Shown here: positions 1-8,299 of the stretch, piece after piece
Layout: each line of letters starts with the position of its first letter
Position numbering within the stretch: the first letter of the stretch is position 1
Origin: Gammaproteobacteria bacterium
GTDB taxonomy: Bacteria > Pseudomonadota > Gammaproteobacteria > PS1 > Pseudothioglobaceae
Length of the DNA: 61,532 nt
Direction: 5' to 3'
NCBI GenBank assembly: GCA_030739975.1
Contig: JASLYC010000082.1
Location: 1 to 61,532, forward strand
Notes under the pieces: model-generated
Databases searched by the model: none
The model's input: the letters and a program-made list of their open reading frames with translations, nothing else
Told to the model about the DNA's origin: nothing
Translations under genes and position numbers: made by a program

Positions 1-307
1 CAATTATTTGATGACCGAAACAAACACCGAGAATCGGCAACTTAGAATCATAAACTTTTACAATAAATTTACTTAAAGAGATAATCCATGGTATTTCTTC
101 GTAAGCTCCGTGCTTGGAGCCAGTTATAAACCAACCATCACAGTCATAACAGGATTCTGGAAATTCATTATCACAGACTTCGAAAACTTCAAAAACAAAA
201 TCTTGTTTTTTGGTTTGAATTAGACGCATAAACATTTCTGCATAGCTGCCATAGTCACCTAATAACTCAACTGGTGTCTTACCTGTTTGCAAAATTCCAA
301 TCTTCAT
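1..307 (-). CDS. Class I glutamine amidotransferase domain protein, 3' end cut by window edge
   Basis: I translated this reading frame by hand. It begins with ATG at 305-307 (MKIGILQTGKTPVELLGDYG) and runs off the left edge after 102 codons. The last visible residues, GVCFGHQII, are the nucleophile elbow of class I glutamine amidotransferases; the Cys is the catalytic nucleophile that releases ammonia from glutamine, or cleaves a gamma-glutamyl bond in related hydrolases. The catalytic His and Glu lie outside the window. The start resembles stand-alone GMP-synthase-like amidotransferases more than PuuD (gamma-glutamyl-GABA hydrolase), so the substrate is not settled. It is divergent from the deacetylase gene at 417, with 109 bp of AT-rich DNA between them that could hold both promoters. 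Confidence 0.85.
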   Translation of the reverse strand, partial: MKIGILQTGKTPVELLGDYGSYAEMFMRLIQTKKQDFVFEVFEVCDNEFPESCYDCDGWFITGSKHGAYEEIPWIISLSKFIVKVYDSKLPILGVCFGHQII

Positions 308-416
308 AACTAATAAATATATTAATAGATTTATTGAACAATTATCACTTAATAAGTAGACCAAATAACCAATAATATTCAAACACTAATTAGTTTAGAT
401 AAAATAAGTTAACCAT

Positions 417-1445
417 ATGAAAGGTATATTTAGCCCAAAACATAAATTAAGAAATCCTCAATCTGAACTATTTGGTGGAGAAATAGTTGAATCCTTTGAG
501 ATTCCACAGAGAGCTGAGCATGTTTTGCAAGAATTTAATAAGCGCAATATAGGAGAAGTAATAGAACCAATTGATTTTGGTGTTGAGCCGCTATTGAAAA
601 TCCACGATTCTAAATATCTAGACTTCCTTGAGTCTTGCCACAGAGATTGGGAGCTAGCAGGAAATACTGGGGATGCTAGTGCATTGTCTTGGTCATCTAA
701 TAAAATGGATAACTCAAGCACTCCAAATGATATTAATGCAAAGCTCGGATATTATTGCCTTTCAGCGGATACCTTTATCTGCAAAGGGACTTGGGAGGCG
801 GCAAAAGAGTCTGCAAACGTTGCACTAACTGGGGCAAACTTAATAATTAATGAAGAGTATTCTGCATTTTCAATGTGTAGGCCACCTGGTCATCACGCAC
901 CTAGAGATAGGTTTGGAGGTTATTGCTTTATTAATAATGCTGCAGTTGCGGCTCAGTATATGATTGACAATGGATCATCCAAAATAGCTATTCTTGATGT
1001 AGATTTCCATCACTGCAATGGAACACAGTCGATTTTTTATGACAGGAGCGATATTATGGTATGTTCACTACATGGCAATCCAGATGAAGCTTTTCCATAC
1101 TTTAGTGGGTTTAAAAATGAGACCGGTGAAGGGCCTGGCAAGGGATATAACTTTAATTATCCGATGCCGCCAAATACTGACTACTTTGAATGGCAAAAAG
1201 CGTTATTATCTGCATTAGAATTAATTAACAAATTTGCACCCAATAAATTGATTGTTTCTTTGGGTTCAGACACTTTTAAGAATGATCCAATTTCTTTTTT
1301 TAAGCTTGAAAGTGAAGACTTCTTTGACTATGGCAGTAAGATTTCAAATCTAAAAATACCTACTTTATTTGTAATGGAGGGTGGCTATGCTATTGATGAT
1401 ATTGGCATTAATATGATTAATGTTATTGAGGGCTTTGAAACTTAA
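417..1445 (+). CDS. Histone deacetylase-family amidohydrolase (acetylpolyamine deacetylase-like)
   Basis: This 342-residue protein belongs to the zinc-dependent HDAC / AcuC / acetylpolyamine amidohydrolase superfamily. Visible signatures are RPPGHHA near residue 155 (the paired catalytic histidines), ILDVDFHHCNGTQ near 190 (zinc-binding Asp and His), and MEGGYA near 320 (the glycine-tyrosine loop of the active site). Bacterial members remove acetyl groups from acetylated polyamines, small amides or, for AcuC, acetyl-lysine. It carries no signal peptide, so it should act in the cytoplasm. The genes downstream degrade GABA, an end product of putrescine breakdown, so a polyamine substrate is an attractive guess but not shown by sequence. 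A weak -10-like TAAAAT lies about 13 nt upstream of the ATG. Confidence 0.88.
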   Translation: MKGIFSPKHKLRNPQSELFGGEIVESFEIPQRAEHVLQEFNKRNIGEVIEPIDFGVEPLLKIHDSKYLDFLESCHRDWELAGNTGDASALSWSSNKMDNSSTPNDINAKLGYYCLSADTFICKGTWEAAKESANVALTGANLIINEEYSAFSMCRPPGHHAPRDRFGGYCFINNAAVAAQYMIDNGSSKIAILDVDFHHCNGTQSIFYDRSDIMVCSLHGNPDEAFPYFSGFKNETGEGPGKGYNFNYPMPPNTDYFEWQKALLSALELINKFAPNKLIVSLGSDTFKNDPISFFKLESEDFFDYGSKISNLKIPTLFVMEGGYAIDDIGINMINVIEGFET

Positions 1446-1511
1446 TACTTGCGTTTATTGTCTTTAGGGTATTGTGACTATTGATTCTATTCTTTAAATA
1501 AAATATTAACT

Positions 1512-2927
1512 ATGCAGAAAATTAATTTTGATATTATTGAAAGCCTAAAAGTTATTGTTGGGCACAATAATTATGTTGATAGTAAAGACCAGATAGAGCC
1601 TTATGTTAAAGATATATGGGGCAAATATAATGGCATTACTCCTATCGTTTTGAAGCCAACAAGCACAAAAACTGTTTCTAAAATTGTTAAATTCTGTAAT
1701 GAAAATAATATTGGTGTTGTTCCGCAAGGTGGAAATACTGGCTTAGTTGGGGGAGGCATTCCGAGTATTTCAGGAAACGAGATAGTTATCTCTATGGAGA
1801 AAATGAACTCAATTTGTGATATCGATTGTGTCAACTACACCATGACTGTCGAATCTGGATGCATATTATCTGATGTACAAGATGTAGCCCTTAAATCAAA
1901 AAGACTTTTTCCTTTAAGTTTAGGGGCAGAAGGCTCCTGCCAAATAGGAGGAAACTTGTCTACCAATGCAGGGGGCACAGCTGTTCTTAAATACGGCAAC
2001 GCAAAAGAACTGGTTTTAGGGCTGGAAGTTGTAATGCCAGATGGAGAGATTTATGATGGTTTACGTAGACTAAGAAAAGATAACACAGGTTATGATTTAA
2101 AGCAGTTGTTTTTAGGGTCTGAAGGTACATTAGGAATAATAACCAAGGCGGTATTAAAGCTATTCCCGTTGCCGGCTGATAAGGTTACCTCTTTGGTTGC
2201 ATTGCCTTCATTAGAGTCAGCCCCCAAACTTTTAGCTTCTTTGCGTGAGATTACTGGGGATGACATTACCGCATTCGAGTATATGGATAGAAGTTGCATA
2301 GATATTCTTGAAATACACACAGACTTGCAAGATCCTTTTGGTGAAAAATATAACCATTTTGCTCTTATAGAGCTAACATCAAGTCGCAAAGATGCTGGCT
2401 TGCAAGAATTATTAGAGAAAACATTCTCTAGGGCTGTAGAGAATGAGAATGTTGTTGATGCTATTGTTGCTGTTAGTGAATCACAAGCATCTAGACTTTG
2501 GAAAATGAGGGAAATGTTACCTGAAGTTTATAGATTGCAGGGAGGTGGGCTTTCTTTTGATATATCTGTTCCCGTGTCGTCTGTTCCAGAATTTATAAGA
2601 TTGGCAACTATGTATTGCAAAGATAGCTATGCAAAAGGAACAATACTAACATTTGGACATATAGGAGATGGAAACGTACACTTTATTTTTATGAAGCCGA
2701 GCAATATTGATATGGATGATTTTCTTTTGCATACAAAAGACATAAGCGTCATTATGTATGACACGGCAGCTAAATTTGATGGAAGCTTTAGTGCAGAACA
2801 CGGAGTTGGTGTGACTAAAAAGCCCGAGCTACAACATTATAAATCTAATAATGAGTTAAAACTTATGAGGACCATCAAAAAATCCATTGACATAAACAAT
2901 ATAATGAATCCAGGAAAAATCCTGTAA
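1512..2927 (+). CDS. FAD-linked D-2-hydroxyacid dehydrogenase (D-2-hydroxyglutarate dehydrogenase-like)
   Basis: This 471-residue protein is a GlcD/D2HGDH-type flavoprotein. The N-terminal PCMH FAD-binding domain shows PQGGNTGLVGG near residue 73 and STNAGGTAVLKYGN near 150. FLGSEGTLGII follows near 202. The C-terminal FAD-oxidase domain carries GHIGDGNVHF near 382 and EHGVGVTKK near 428, the metal-site and FAD-contact motifs of the family. It oxidises a D-2-hydroxyacid to the 2-oxoacid and passes electrons to a flavoprotein or quinone; length and motifs best fit D-2-hydroxyglutarate or D-lactate. It precedes gabD-gabT, and D-2-hydroxyglutarate can arise when 4-hydroxybutyrate is oxidised against 2-oxoglutarate, so a link to C4 amine catabolism is possible (inference). 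A TAAAAT box sits 7 nt before the ATG. Confidence 0.85.
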   Translation: MQKINFDIIESLKVIVGHNNYVDSKDQIEPYVKDIWGKYNGITPIVLKPTSTKTVSKIVKFCNENNIGVVPQGGNTGLVGGGIPSISGNEIVISMEKMNSICDIDCVNYTMTVESGCILSDVQDVALKSKRLFPLSLGAEGSCQIGGNLSTNAGGTAVLKYGNAKELVLGLEVVMPDGEIYDGLRRLRKDNTGYDLKQLFLGSEGTLGIITKAVLKLFPLPADKVTSLVALPSLESAPKLLASLREITGDDITAFEYMDRSCIDILEIHTDLQDPFGEKYNHFALIELTSSRKDAGLQELLEKTFSRAVENENVVDAIVAVSESQASRLWKMREMLPEVYRLQGGGLSFDISVPVSSVPEFIRLATMYCKDSYAKGTILTFGHIGDGNVHFIFMKPSNIDMDDFLLHTKDISVIMYDTAAKFDGSFSAEHGVGVTKKPELQHYKSNNELKLMRTIKKSIDINNIMNPGKIL

Positions 2928-2992
2928 TATTGCTTACTAAACACTTTATACTGCAATAATTTATATTTATTAAACAATCATCTAAAAAATGC

Positions 2993-3022
2993 TTGACAGT
3001 AGCAAAAAATAAGTTCATACAT
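2993..3022 (+). promoter_or_regulatory. Probable sigma-70 promoter of gabD-gabT
   Basis: A perfect -35 hexamer TTGACA lies at 2993-2998. About 17-18 nt downstream is a poor -10 (CATACA/ATACAT around 3016-3022). A Shine-Dalgarno GGGAGAG follows just before the gabD ATG at 3037. The strong -35 with a weak -10 could mean activator dependence, but this is inference. Confidence 0.45.
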
Positions 3023-3036
3023 TCAGGGAGAGAACA

Positions 3037-4491
3037 ATGTTAACAAATAATAACCTATTAAAAACGGCTGGATACATTGATGGGGAGTGGATTGGAGAAG
3101 AGTCAAGTAATCGTTTTGAAGTAATAAATCCATACTCACAAGAGATTATATGCACATTGCCAGAAATGGGTATAGATGAAACTAATATGGCTATTAATGC
3201 TGCAAACAGTTCTTGGCCTGATTGGCGTAATAAAACTGCAAAAGAAAGAGCTGTAATTATAAGGAAATGGTTTGAACTAATTATGCAAAACCAAGAAGAT
3301 CTAGCAATTCTGATGACTACCGAGCAAGGTAAACCATTAGCAGAAGCTAGAGGTGAAGTTGTATATGGTGCATCTTTCGTTGAATGGTTTGCTGAGGAAG
3401 GAAAAAGAACATATGGAGATATCATACCAACACCATCAAATGATAGAAGAATTGTAGCTTTAAAACAGCCAATTGGAGTTGTTGCAGCTATTACACCATG
3501 GAACTTTCCTTTAGCCATGATTACAAGAAAGTGCGCCCCAGCACTTGCTGCTGGTTGCCCAGTAGTTATAAAACCTGCCTCTGAAACTCCTCTATGTGCT
3601 CTAGCACTTGCTGAACTTGCAGATCAAGCAGGCATCCCAAAAGGAGTATTAAATGTTGTTGTTGGAACAAGTGCTAAAGACATTGGGATAACTTTAACTG
3701 ATAGCAATATAGTAAGAAAACTTTCATTCACAGGGTCTACTGCAGTCGGCAAAATTCTTACTAAAAACTGCGCTGATACTATGAAAAAAGTATCAATGGA
3801 ATTGGGTGGAAATGCTCCTTTTATTGTTTTTGATGACGCTGATCTAGATGCGTCTATTGACGGAGTAATGGCTTCAAAGTATCGTAACGCTGGCCAAACA
3901 TGTGTATGTGCTAATAGAATTTTAGTTCAGTCTAGAGTTTATGACAAATTTATAGAAAAACTAACAGAAGCTGTCAAATCACTAAAGGTAGGTAACGGTC
4001 TCGAAGAAGGCGTCAATCAGGGTCCACTTATTAGCCAAAATGCTGTTAAAAAAGTACAGCAGCATATTGATGACGCTGTTAATCATGGGGGAGAAATTGT
4101 TTGTGGTGGAAATTTATATAAGGCTGGCGGTACACTATTTGAGCCTACAATTATAGCTAACGCAACTACAACTATGAAGGTTGCTACAGAAGAAACATTT
4201 GGCCCCTTAGCGCCAATTTTTAAATTCAATACTGAAGAGGAAGCTTTAGCAATGGCAAACGACACTGAATTTGGCCTTGCGTCTTATTTTTATACAAATG
4301 ATATGGGGCGTATATGGAGATTTTCTGAAGCCTTAGAGTATGGCATTGTAGGGGTAAATGAGGGCATAATTTCTACTGAACTTGCTCCATTTGGAGGAGT
4401 AAAAGAATCTGGCCTAGGTAGGGAAGGTTCGCACTTTGGTATCGATGAATTTTTAGAAATAAAATATATCTGCATGGGCGGGTTAAACTAA
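3037..4491 (+). CDS. gabD: Succinate-semialdehyde dehydrogenase (NAD(P)-dependent)
   Basis: A 484-residue aldehyde dehydrogenase of the GabD subfamily, which oxidises succinate semialdehyde to succinate in the GABA shunt. Visible motifs are TPWNFPLAM near residue 153 (cofactor site), FTGSTAVG near 231 (Rossmann turn), MELGGNAPFIVFDDAD near 256 (general-base Glu) and GQTCVCANR near 288 with the catalytic Cys. Length matches E. coli GabD (482). The start is well supported by GGGAGAG 6 nt upstream. It is followed 29 bp later by gabT, the enzyme that makes its substrate, which strengthens the substrate call over other aldehyde dehydrogenases. It should be cytoplasmic. Confidence 0.93.
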   Translation: MLTNNNLLKTAGYIDGEWIGEESSNRFEVINPYSQEIICTLPEMGIDETNMAINAANSSWPDWRNKTAKERAVIIRKWFELIMQNQEDLAILMTTEQGKPLAEARGEVVYGASFVEWFAEEGKRTYGDIIPTPSNDRRIVALKQPIGVVAAITPWNFPLAMITRKCAPALAAGCPVVIKPASETPLCALALAELADQAGIPKGVLNVVVGTSAKDIGITLTDSNIVRKLSFTGSTAVGKILTKNCADTMKKVSMELGGNAPFIVFDDADLDASIDGVMASKYRNAGQTCVCANRILVQSRVYDKFIEKLTEAVKSLKVGNGLEEGVNQGPLISQNAVKKVQQHIDDAVNHGGEIVCGGNLYKAGGTLFEPTIIANATTTMKVATEETFGPLAPIFKFNTEEEALAMANDTEFGLASYFYTNDMGRIWRFSEALEYGIVGVNEGIISTELAPFGGVKESGLGREGSHFGIDEFLEIKYICMGGLN

Positions 4492-4520
4492 TCATATTAA
4501 GCAAATCATGGAATTAAGTT

Positions 4521-5798
4521 ATGACAAATAAAGAGCTACAAAAAAGAAAAAACAATATTATTGCTAGAGGACAAGGAAACCTTCTGCCCATATTCATAAA
4601 AAAAGGTGTTAACTCTGAACTTTGGGATGAAGAAGATAATCGTTATATTGACTTTGGTGCTGGAATCGCAGTGGCCAATACTGGTCACTCAAACCCTAAG
4701 GTTGTAGAAGCTGTTAAAGAACAAGTTACAAACTTTAGTCATACATGCGTTATGGTGACTCCCTATAAAAACTCTATCGAACTAGCAGAAAAGATTGTCA
4801 AAAAATCTCCAATAAAGAATGCTAAATCAATTTTTGTAACCACAGGGGCTGAAGCAGTTGAAAATGCTATTAAAATATCTAGAGCAGCAACAAACCGTCC
4901 TGGAATTATTGCATTTAATGGAGGCTTTCATGGGCGCACTAACTTGTGTATGGGTTTAACAGGAAAGGTTGCACCTTATAAGAATGGGTATGGGCCTTTT
5001 CCTAACGATATTTATCATGCCCCCTACCCTATCGAATACCATGGCATAAGTGTTGATGAATCAATAAAATACTTATCTAACATTTTTAAAGTAAGTATAG
5101 AGCCAGAAAAAATTGCGGCTATTATTATTGAACCAGTACAAGGGGAAGGTGGCTTTTATGAAGCCCCGAAAGGTTTCTTACAAAAATTAAGGGATATTTG
5201 TGATCAATATGGAATCTTGCTTATTGTTGATGAGATTCAGACTGGTTTTGGAAGGACTGGCTCATTCTTTGCATCCGAAAAACATAATATAGAGCCTGAC
5301 TTGATAACTATGGCAAAAGGTCTTGCCGGAGGATACCCTTTAGCAGCTGTGGTTGGAAAATCAGAGATAATGGATAAGCCCCTACCTGGAGGTTTAGGTG
5401 GAACCTATGCCGGTTCTCCTGTTTCGTGTGCAGCTGCCCTTGCTGTTCTCGATATAATAGAAGAGAATAATTTAGTTTCTAGGGCCATAGAAATCGGCGA
5501 AACAGTTGTAAATAAACTTAGCCAACTTCAAATTAAATATCCTATGATTATTGGAGATATAAGAAACTCTGGTGCTATGATAGCTTGTGAACTGATTGAG
5601 AACGGAAACTCAGAGCTTCCTAATACAGAGTTAACCAAGAATATGGTTTCAGAAGCCGCGAAAAATGGATTAATACTACTTTCATGTGGTGCTAGAGGTA
5701 ATGTTATCAGGATTCTAACCCCTTTAACTATTGAGCAGCATATATTAGAAGAGGGTCTTGATATTTTTGAAAAGACATTTATAAGTTTACTAAATTAG
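4521..5798 (+). CDS. gabT: 4-aminobutyrate aminotransferase
   Basis: A 425-residue class III PLP-dependent aminotransferase that moves the amino group of GABA to 2-oxoglutarate, giving succinate semialdehyde and glutamate. EPVQGEGGF near residue 206, VDEIQTGFGRTG near 238 (PLP-binding Asp) and MAKGLAGGYPLA near 266 (Schiff-base Lys) match the GabT family, and the length equals E. coli GabT (426). Adjacent gabD takes the product to succinate, so the pair forms a GABA-to-succinate branch that can also bypass 2-oxoglutarate dehydrogenase. Closely related enzymes act on 5-aminovalerate, which cannot be excluded. No terminator is obvious after the stop; the next promoter serves hom. Confidence 0.92.
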   Translation: MTNKELQKRKNNIIARGQGNLLPIFIKKGVNSELWDEEDNRYIDFGAGIAVANTGHSNPKVVEAVKEQVTNFSHTCVMVTPYKNSIELAEKIVKKSPIKNAKSIFVTTGAEAVENAIKISRAATNRPGIIAFNGGFHGRTNLCMGLTGKVAPYKNGYGPFPNDIYHAPYPIEYHGISVDESIKYLSNIFKVSIEPEKIAAIIIEPVQGEGGFYEAPKGFLQKLRDICDQYGILLIVDEIQTGFGRTGSFFASEKHNIEPDLITMAKGLAGGYPLAAVVGKSEIMDKPLPGGLGGTYAGSPVSCAAALAVLDIIEENNLVSRAIEIGETVVNKLSQLQIKYPMIIGDIRNSGAMIACELIENGNSELPNTELTKNMVSEAAKNGLILLSCGARGNVIRILTPLTIEQHILEEGLDIFEKTFISLLN

Positions 5799-5840
5799 AA
5801 CTTAATTCAACAATAAACATCAATTTATCAATACTTTTCA

Positions 5841-5869
5841 TTAGGATAATTTTTGCTAATTGGTATAAT
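5841..5869 (+). promoter_or_regulatory. Extended -10 promoter of hom-thrC
   Basis: A perfect TATAAT at 5864-5869 is preceded by TG in the extended -10 position (TGGTATAAT). The -35 position 17 nt upstream (5841-5846, TTAGGA) is a weak match. Transcription would start near 5876, about 24 nt ahead of the hom ATG at 5900. I see no threonine/isoleucine-rich leader peptide of the E. coli thrL type. Confidence 0.6.
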
Positions 5870-5899
5870 GTTGCTTTTTCAATTAATATTAAATAAGTA

Positions 5900-7177
5900 A
5901 TGAATATAGGAATTCTTGGACTTGGCACTGTTGGTGGCGGAGTGGTAAATGTTATTAACAAAAACACTAAAGAAATTGAAAGGCGCACCGGTTCGCAATT
6001 AAATATAACACATGCTGCCATAAAAAATTTAAATGAAAAAACCATCTGCCCTACAGATAATATTAACCTTACTGAGGATGCATTTGAGGTAGTTAATAAT
6101 AAAGATATAGATGTAATTCTTGAACTTATTGGTGGCATTGATTTTGCAAAAAAACTTGTAGAGACCGCTATAAAAAATGGCAAACACGTAATTACTGCTA
6201 ATAAGGCCCTAATTGCAACCCACGGCAACGAATTATTGTCTCTCGCTAAGAAACATAACACTCACTTACTATTTGAGGCTTCAGTGGCCGGAGGTATTCC
6301 AATATTAAAGTCCCTTGAACAGGGCTTGGGAGCCAATAAAATAGAGTTAATAGCTGGCATCATTAATGGTACAGGAAACTTTATATTAACTGAAATGCGC
6401 AACAAAGGTAGAGACTTTGCTGATGTATTAAAAGAAGCTCAGGAGCTAGGCTATGCAGAGGCTGACCCTACATATGACGTTGAAGGTGTGGATGCCGCTC
6501 ACAAGCTGGCTATACTTAGTTCAATGGCATTTGGGTGTAAGCTAGAATTAGACCAAGTCTCAACAATAGGTATCAGTCAAATTGAGGGTGAAGATGTGTC
6601 TTATGCTGACGAACTTGGCTACTCTATAAAGCACCTAGGTATAGCAAAAAAGATTAACGGCCAGATTGAGATGCGCGTTCACCCGACGCTTATCCCTAAA
6701 AAAAGACTAATTGCTAATGTTGATGGGGTTATGAATGCTGTCCTTATAAAAGGCAATGCTGTAGGTAATACACTTTATTATGGAGCTGGAGCTGGATCAG
6801 ACGCAACTGCATCTGCAGTAATCGCTGACCTATTAGATCTAGTTAATGGCACAGTTAATGACGGCACTTTGGGATGGAAAGAATTAATTGAATTCACAAC
6901 TATAGAAACTGGATCAGTTGAAAGTATTTTTTACTTAAGATTAATAGCAACTGACAAGCCCGGTGTATTGGCTAATATTACCTCTACTTTAGCAGATCAC
7001 AATATTAGTATTGAGGCAGTTGTTCAAAAGCAAATAGACTCACTTAACAATGCGCATATAGCAATTATAACTAATAAAGTGAAAACCGCTGAAATTACTG
7101 ATGCAATTAAGCAGATTCAACAACATGAATTTATTAAAGATTCAGTTAAACTAATTCACGTTGAAACTTTAGAATAA
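5900..7177 (+). CDS. hom: Homoserine dehydrogenase
   Basis: A 425-residue monofunctional homoserine dehydrogenase that reduces aspartate semialdehyde to homoserine, the branch point to threonine and methionine. The N-terminus has the NAD(P) Rossmann motif GLGTVGGGV (residues 6-14). The catalytic region contains GIINGTGNFIL near 150 and EADPTYDVEGVDAAHKLAIL near 190. A C-terminal ACT domain (about residues 345-420, starting LRLIATDKPGVLANI) is the usual site for allosteric feedback by threonine. It is not fused to aspartokinase. thrC follows 16 bp downstream, so the two form an operon; thrB (homoserine kinase) is not in the window. Confidence 0.96.
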   Translation: MNIGILGLGTVGGGVVNVINKNTKEIERRTGSQLNITHAAIKNLNEKTICPTDNINLTEDAFEVVNNKDIDVILELIGGIDFAKKLVETAIKNGKHVITANKALIATHGNELLSLAKKHNTHLLFEASVAGGIPILKSLEQGLGANKIELIAGIINGTGNFILTEMRNKGRDFADVLKEAQELGYAEADPTYDVEGVDAAHKLAILSSMAFGCKLELDQVSTIGISQIEGEDVSYADELGYSIKHLGIAKKINGQIEMRVHPTLIPKKRLIANVDGVMNAVLIKGNAVGNTLYYGAGAGSDATASAVIADLLDLVNGTVNDGTLGWKELIEFTTIETGSVESIFYLRLIATDKPGVLANITSTLADHNISIEAVVQKQIDSLNNAHIAIITNKVKTAEITDAIKQIQQHEFIKDSVKLIHVETLE

Positions 7178-7193
7178 AAGGGAAATACAAGAT

Positions 7194-8258
7194 ATGAGAT
7201 ATACCGGCATAATTGAAAACTATAAAGATAGACTGCCTGTTAGTGAAAGCACAAGAATAATAAGCCTAGGAGAAGGAAATACGCCACTTATTAGACTTGA
7301 CAATATTCCTCGTGAGATTGAAAAAGCTGTTGATATTTACATTAAATATGAGGGCCTTAACCCTACCGGGTCATTCAAAGATAGAGGAATGACAATGGCA
7401 GTAACCAAGGCAGTAGAGTCTGGCTCCAAAGCAATTATTTGTGCCTCTACAGGTAATACATCTGCTGCTGCTGCTGCTTATGCTGCTAGAGCAGGAATTA
7501 AAGCTTTTGTGTTAATTCCAGAAGGAAAAATTGCACTTGGTAAATTGGCACAGGCAATGATTCATGGGGCAGTTATTATACAAATTAAAGGTAATTTTGA
7601 CGATGGTATGCGCTTAGTAAAGGAAGTAGCAGAGCACGCCCCAGTGTCAATTGTAAACTCAATAAATCCATACAGGCTTCAAGGTCAAAAAACTGCTGCC
7701 TTTGAAATAATTGAACAGCTTGGCTTTGCTCCAGACTATCACTGTTTACCTGTAGGGAATGCAGGTAATATTTCTGCACACTGGATGGGTTATACTGAGT
7801 ACAAAGACTACGGTAAAGTTAATAACACGCCAAGAATGGTTGGTTACCAGGCTGCTGGAGCGGCACCATTTATAAAAGGCTCTATGGTTGACAAGCCAGA
7901 CACAATTGCTACTGCTATAAGGATAGGACATCCTCAGAGCTGGGATTTAGCTTGGAACGCACAAAAAGAATCAGATGGCTGGTTCGATTCATGCACCGAT
8001 GATGAAATACTGGAAGCTCAAAAATTACTTACAGAAAAAGAGGGTATTTTTTGTGAACCTGCTTCTGCCACCTCCATTGCTGGTGCGGTTCGTGATATAA
8101 AGAACGGGAAAATTCCAGAGGGTTCTAAGGTTGTATGCACACTTACTGGCCACGGTTTAAAGGATCCTGACACTGCAATCTCCCAATGTAGCTCTGATAT
8201 GATTAATATCAATCCAATTATGGAAGAAGTTAGAGATGCAATTATAAATAATATGTAG
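7194..8258 (+). CDS. thrC: Threonine synthase
   Basis: A 354-residue PLP enzyme of the short (fold type II) threonine synthase class. It converts O-phosphohomoserine to threonine and phosphate. The PLP lysine is in NPTGSFKDRGM near residue 60, and the phosphate-binding loop is around CASTGNTSAAAAAYAARAG near 83; GNAGNIS near 184 is also typical. Located 16 bp after hom, with a GGGAAA-type ribosome site. The stop codon (8256-8258) lies inside the left arm of a perfect 12-bp inverted repeat that separates it from cysM. Confidence 0.95.
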   Translation: MRYTGIIENYKDRLPVSESTRIISLGEGNTPLIRLDNIPREIEKAVDIYIKYEGLNPTGSFKDRGMTMAVTKAVESGSKAIICASTGNTSAAAAAYAARAGIKAFVLIPEGKIALGKLAQAMIHGAVIIQIKGNFDDGMRLVKEVAEHAPVSIVNSINPYRLQGQKTAAFEIIEQLGFAPDYHCLPVGNAGNISAHWMGYTEYKDYGKVNNTPRMVGYQAAGAAPFIKGSMVDKPDTIATAIRIGHPQSWDLAWNAQKESDGWFDSCTDDEILEAQKLLTEKEGIFCEPASATSIAGAVRDIKNGKIPEGSKVVCTLTGHGLKDPDTAISQCSSDMININPIMEEVRDAIINNM

Positions 8259-8276
8259 TCATATCTACATATTATT
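8247..8276 (+). repeat. Perfect 12-bp inverted repeat spanning the thrC stop codon
   Basis: AATAATATGTAG (8247-8258) and CTACATATTATT (8265-8276) are exact reverse complements with a 6-nt loop. The left arm contains the last codons and stop of thrC. The stem is AT-rich and not followed by a clean U-tract, so it is a poor classical terminator. It may mark the 3' end of the hom-thrC mRNA, protect it from 3' exonucleases, or be an operator next to the cysM promoter. Confidence 0.7.
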
Positions 8277-8285
8277 AGTGACTTT

Positions 8286-8291
8286 TATAAA
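8286..8291 (+). promoter_or_regulatory. Candidate -10 box for a leaderless cysM transcript
   Basis: TATAAA ends 8 nt before the cysM ATG at 8300, and no Shine-Dalgarno is visible. A transcript initiated 7-8 nt after the hexamer would begin at or next to the start codon. No convincing -35 is seen. Confidence 0.4.
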
Positions 8292-8299
8292 GACTAAGT

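Noticed and set aside
3015-3518. Open frame of 167 codons antisense to gabD.
   Set aside because: The sense frame is a complete aldehyde dehydrogenase with all catalytic motifs; the antisense product has no family features.
5779-6261. Open frame of 160 codons antisense to the start of hom, also spanning the hom promoter.
   Set aside because: No ribosome site or motif; the sense strand has a clear promoter and Rossmann domain.
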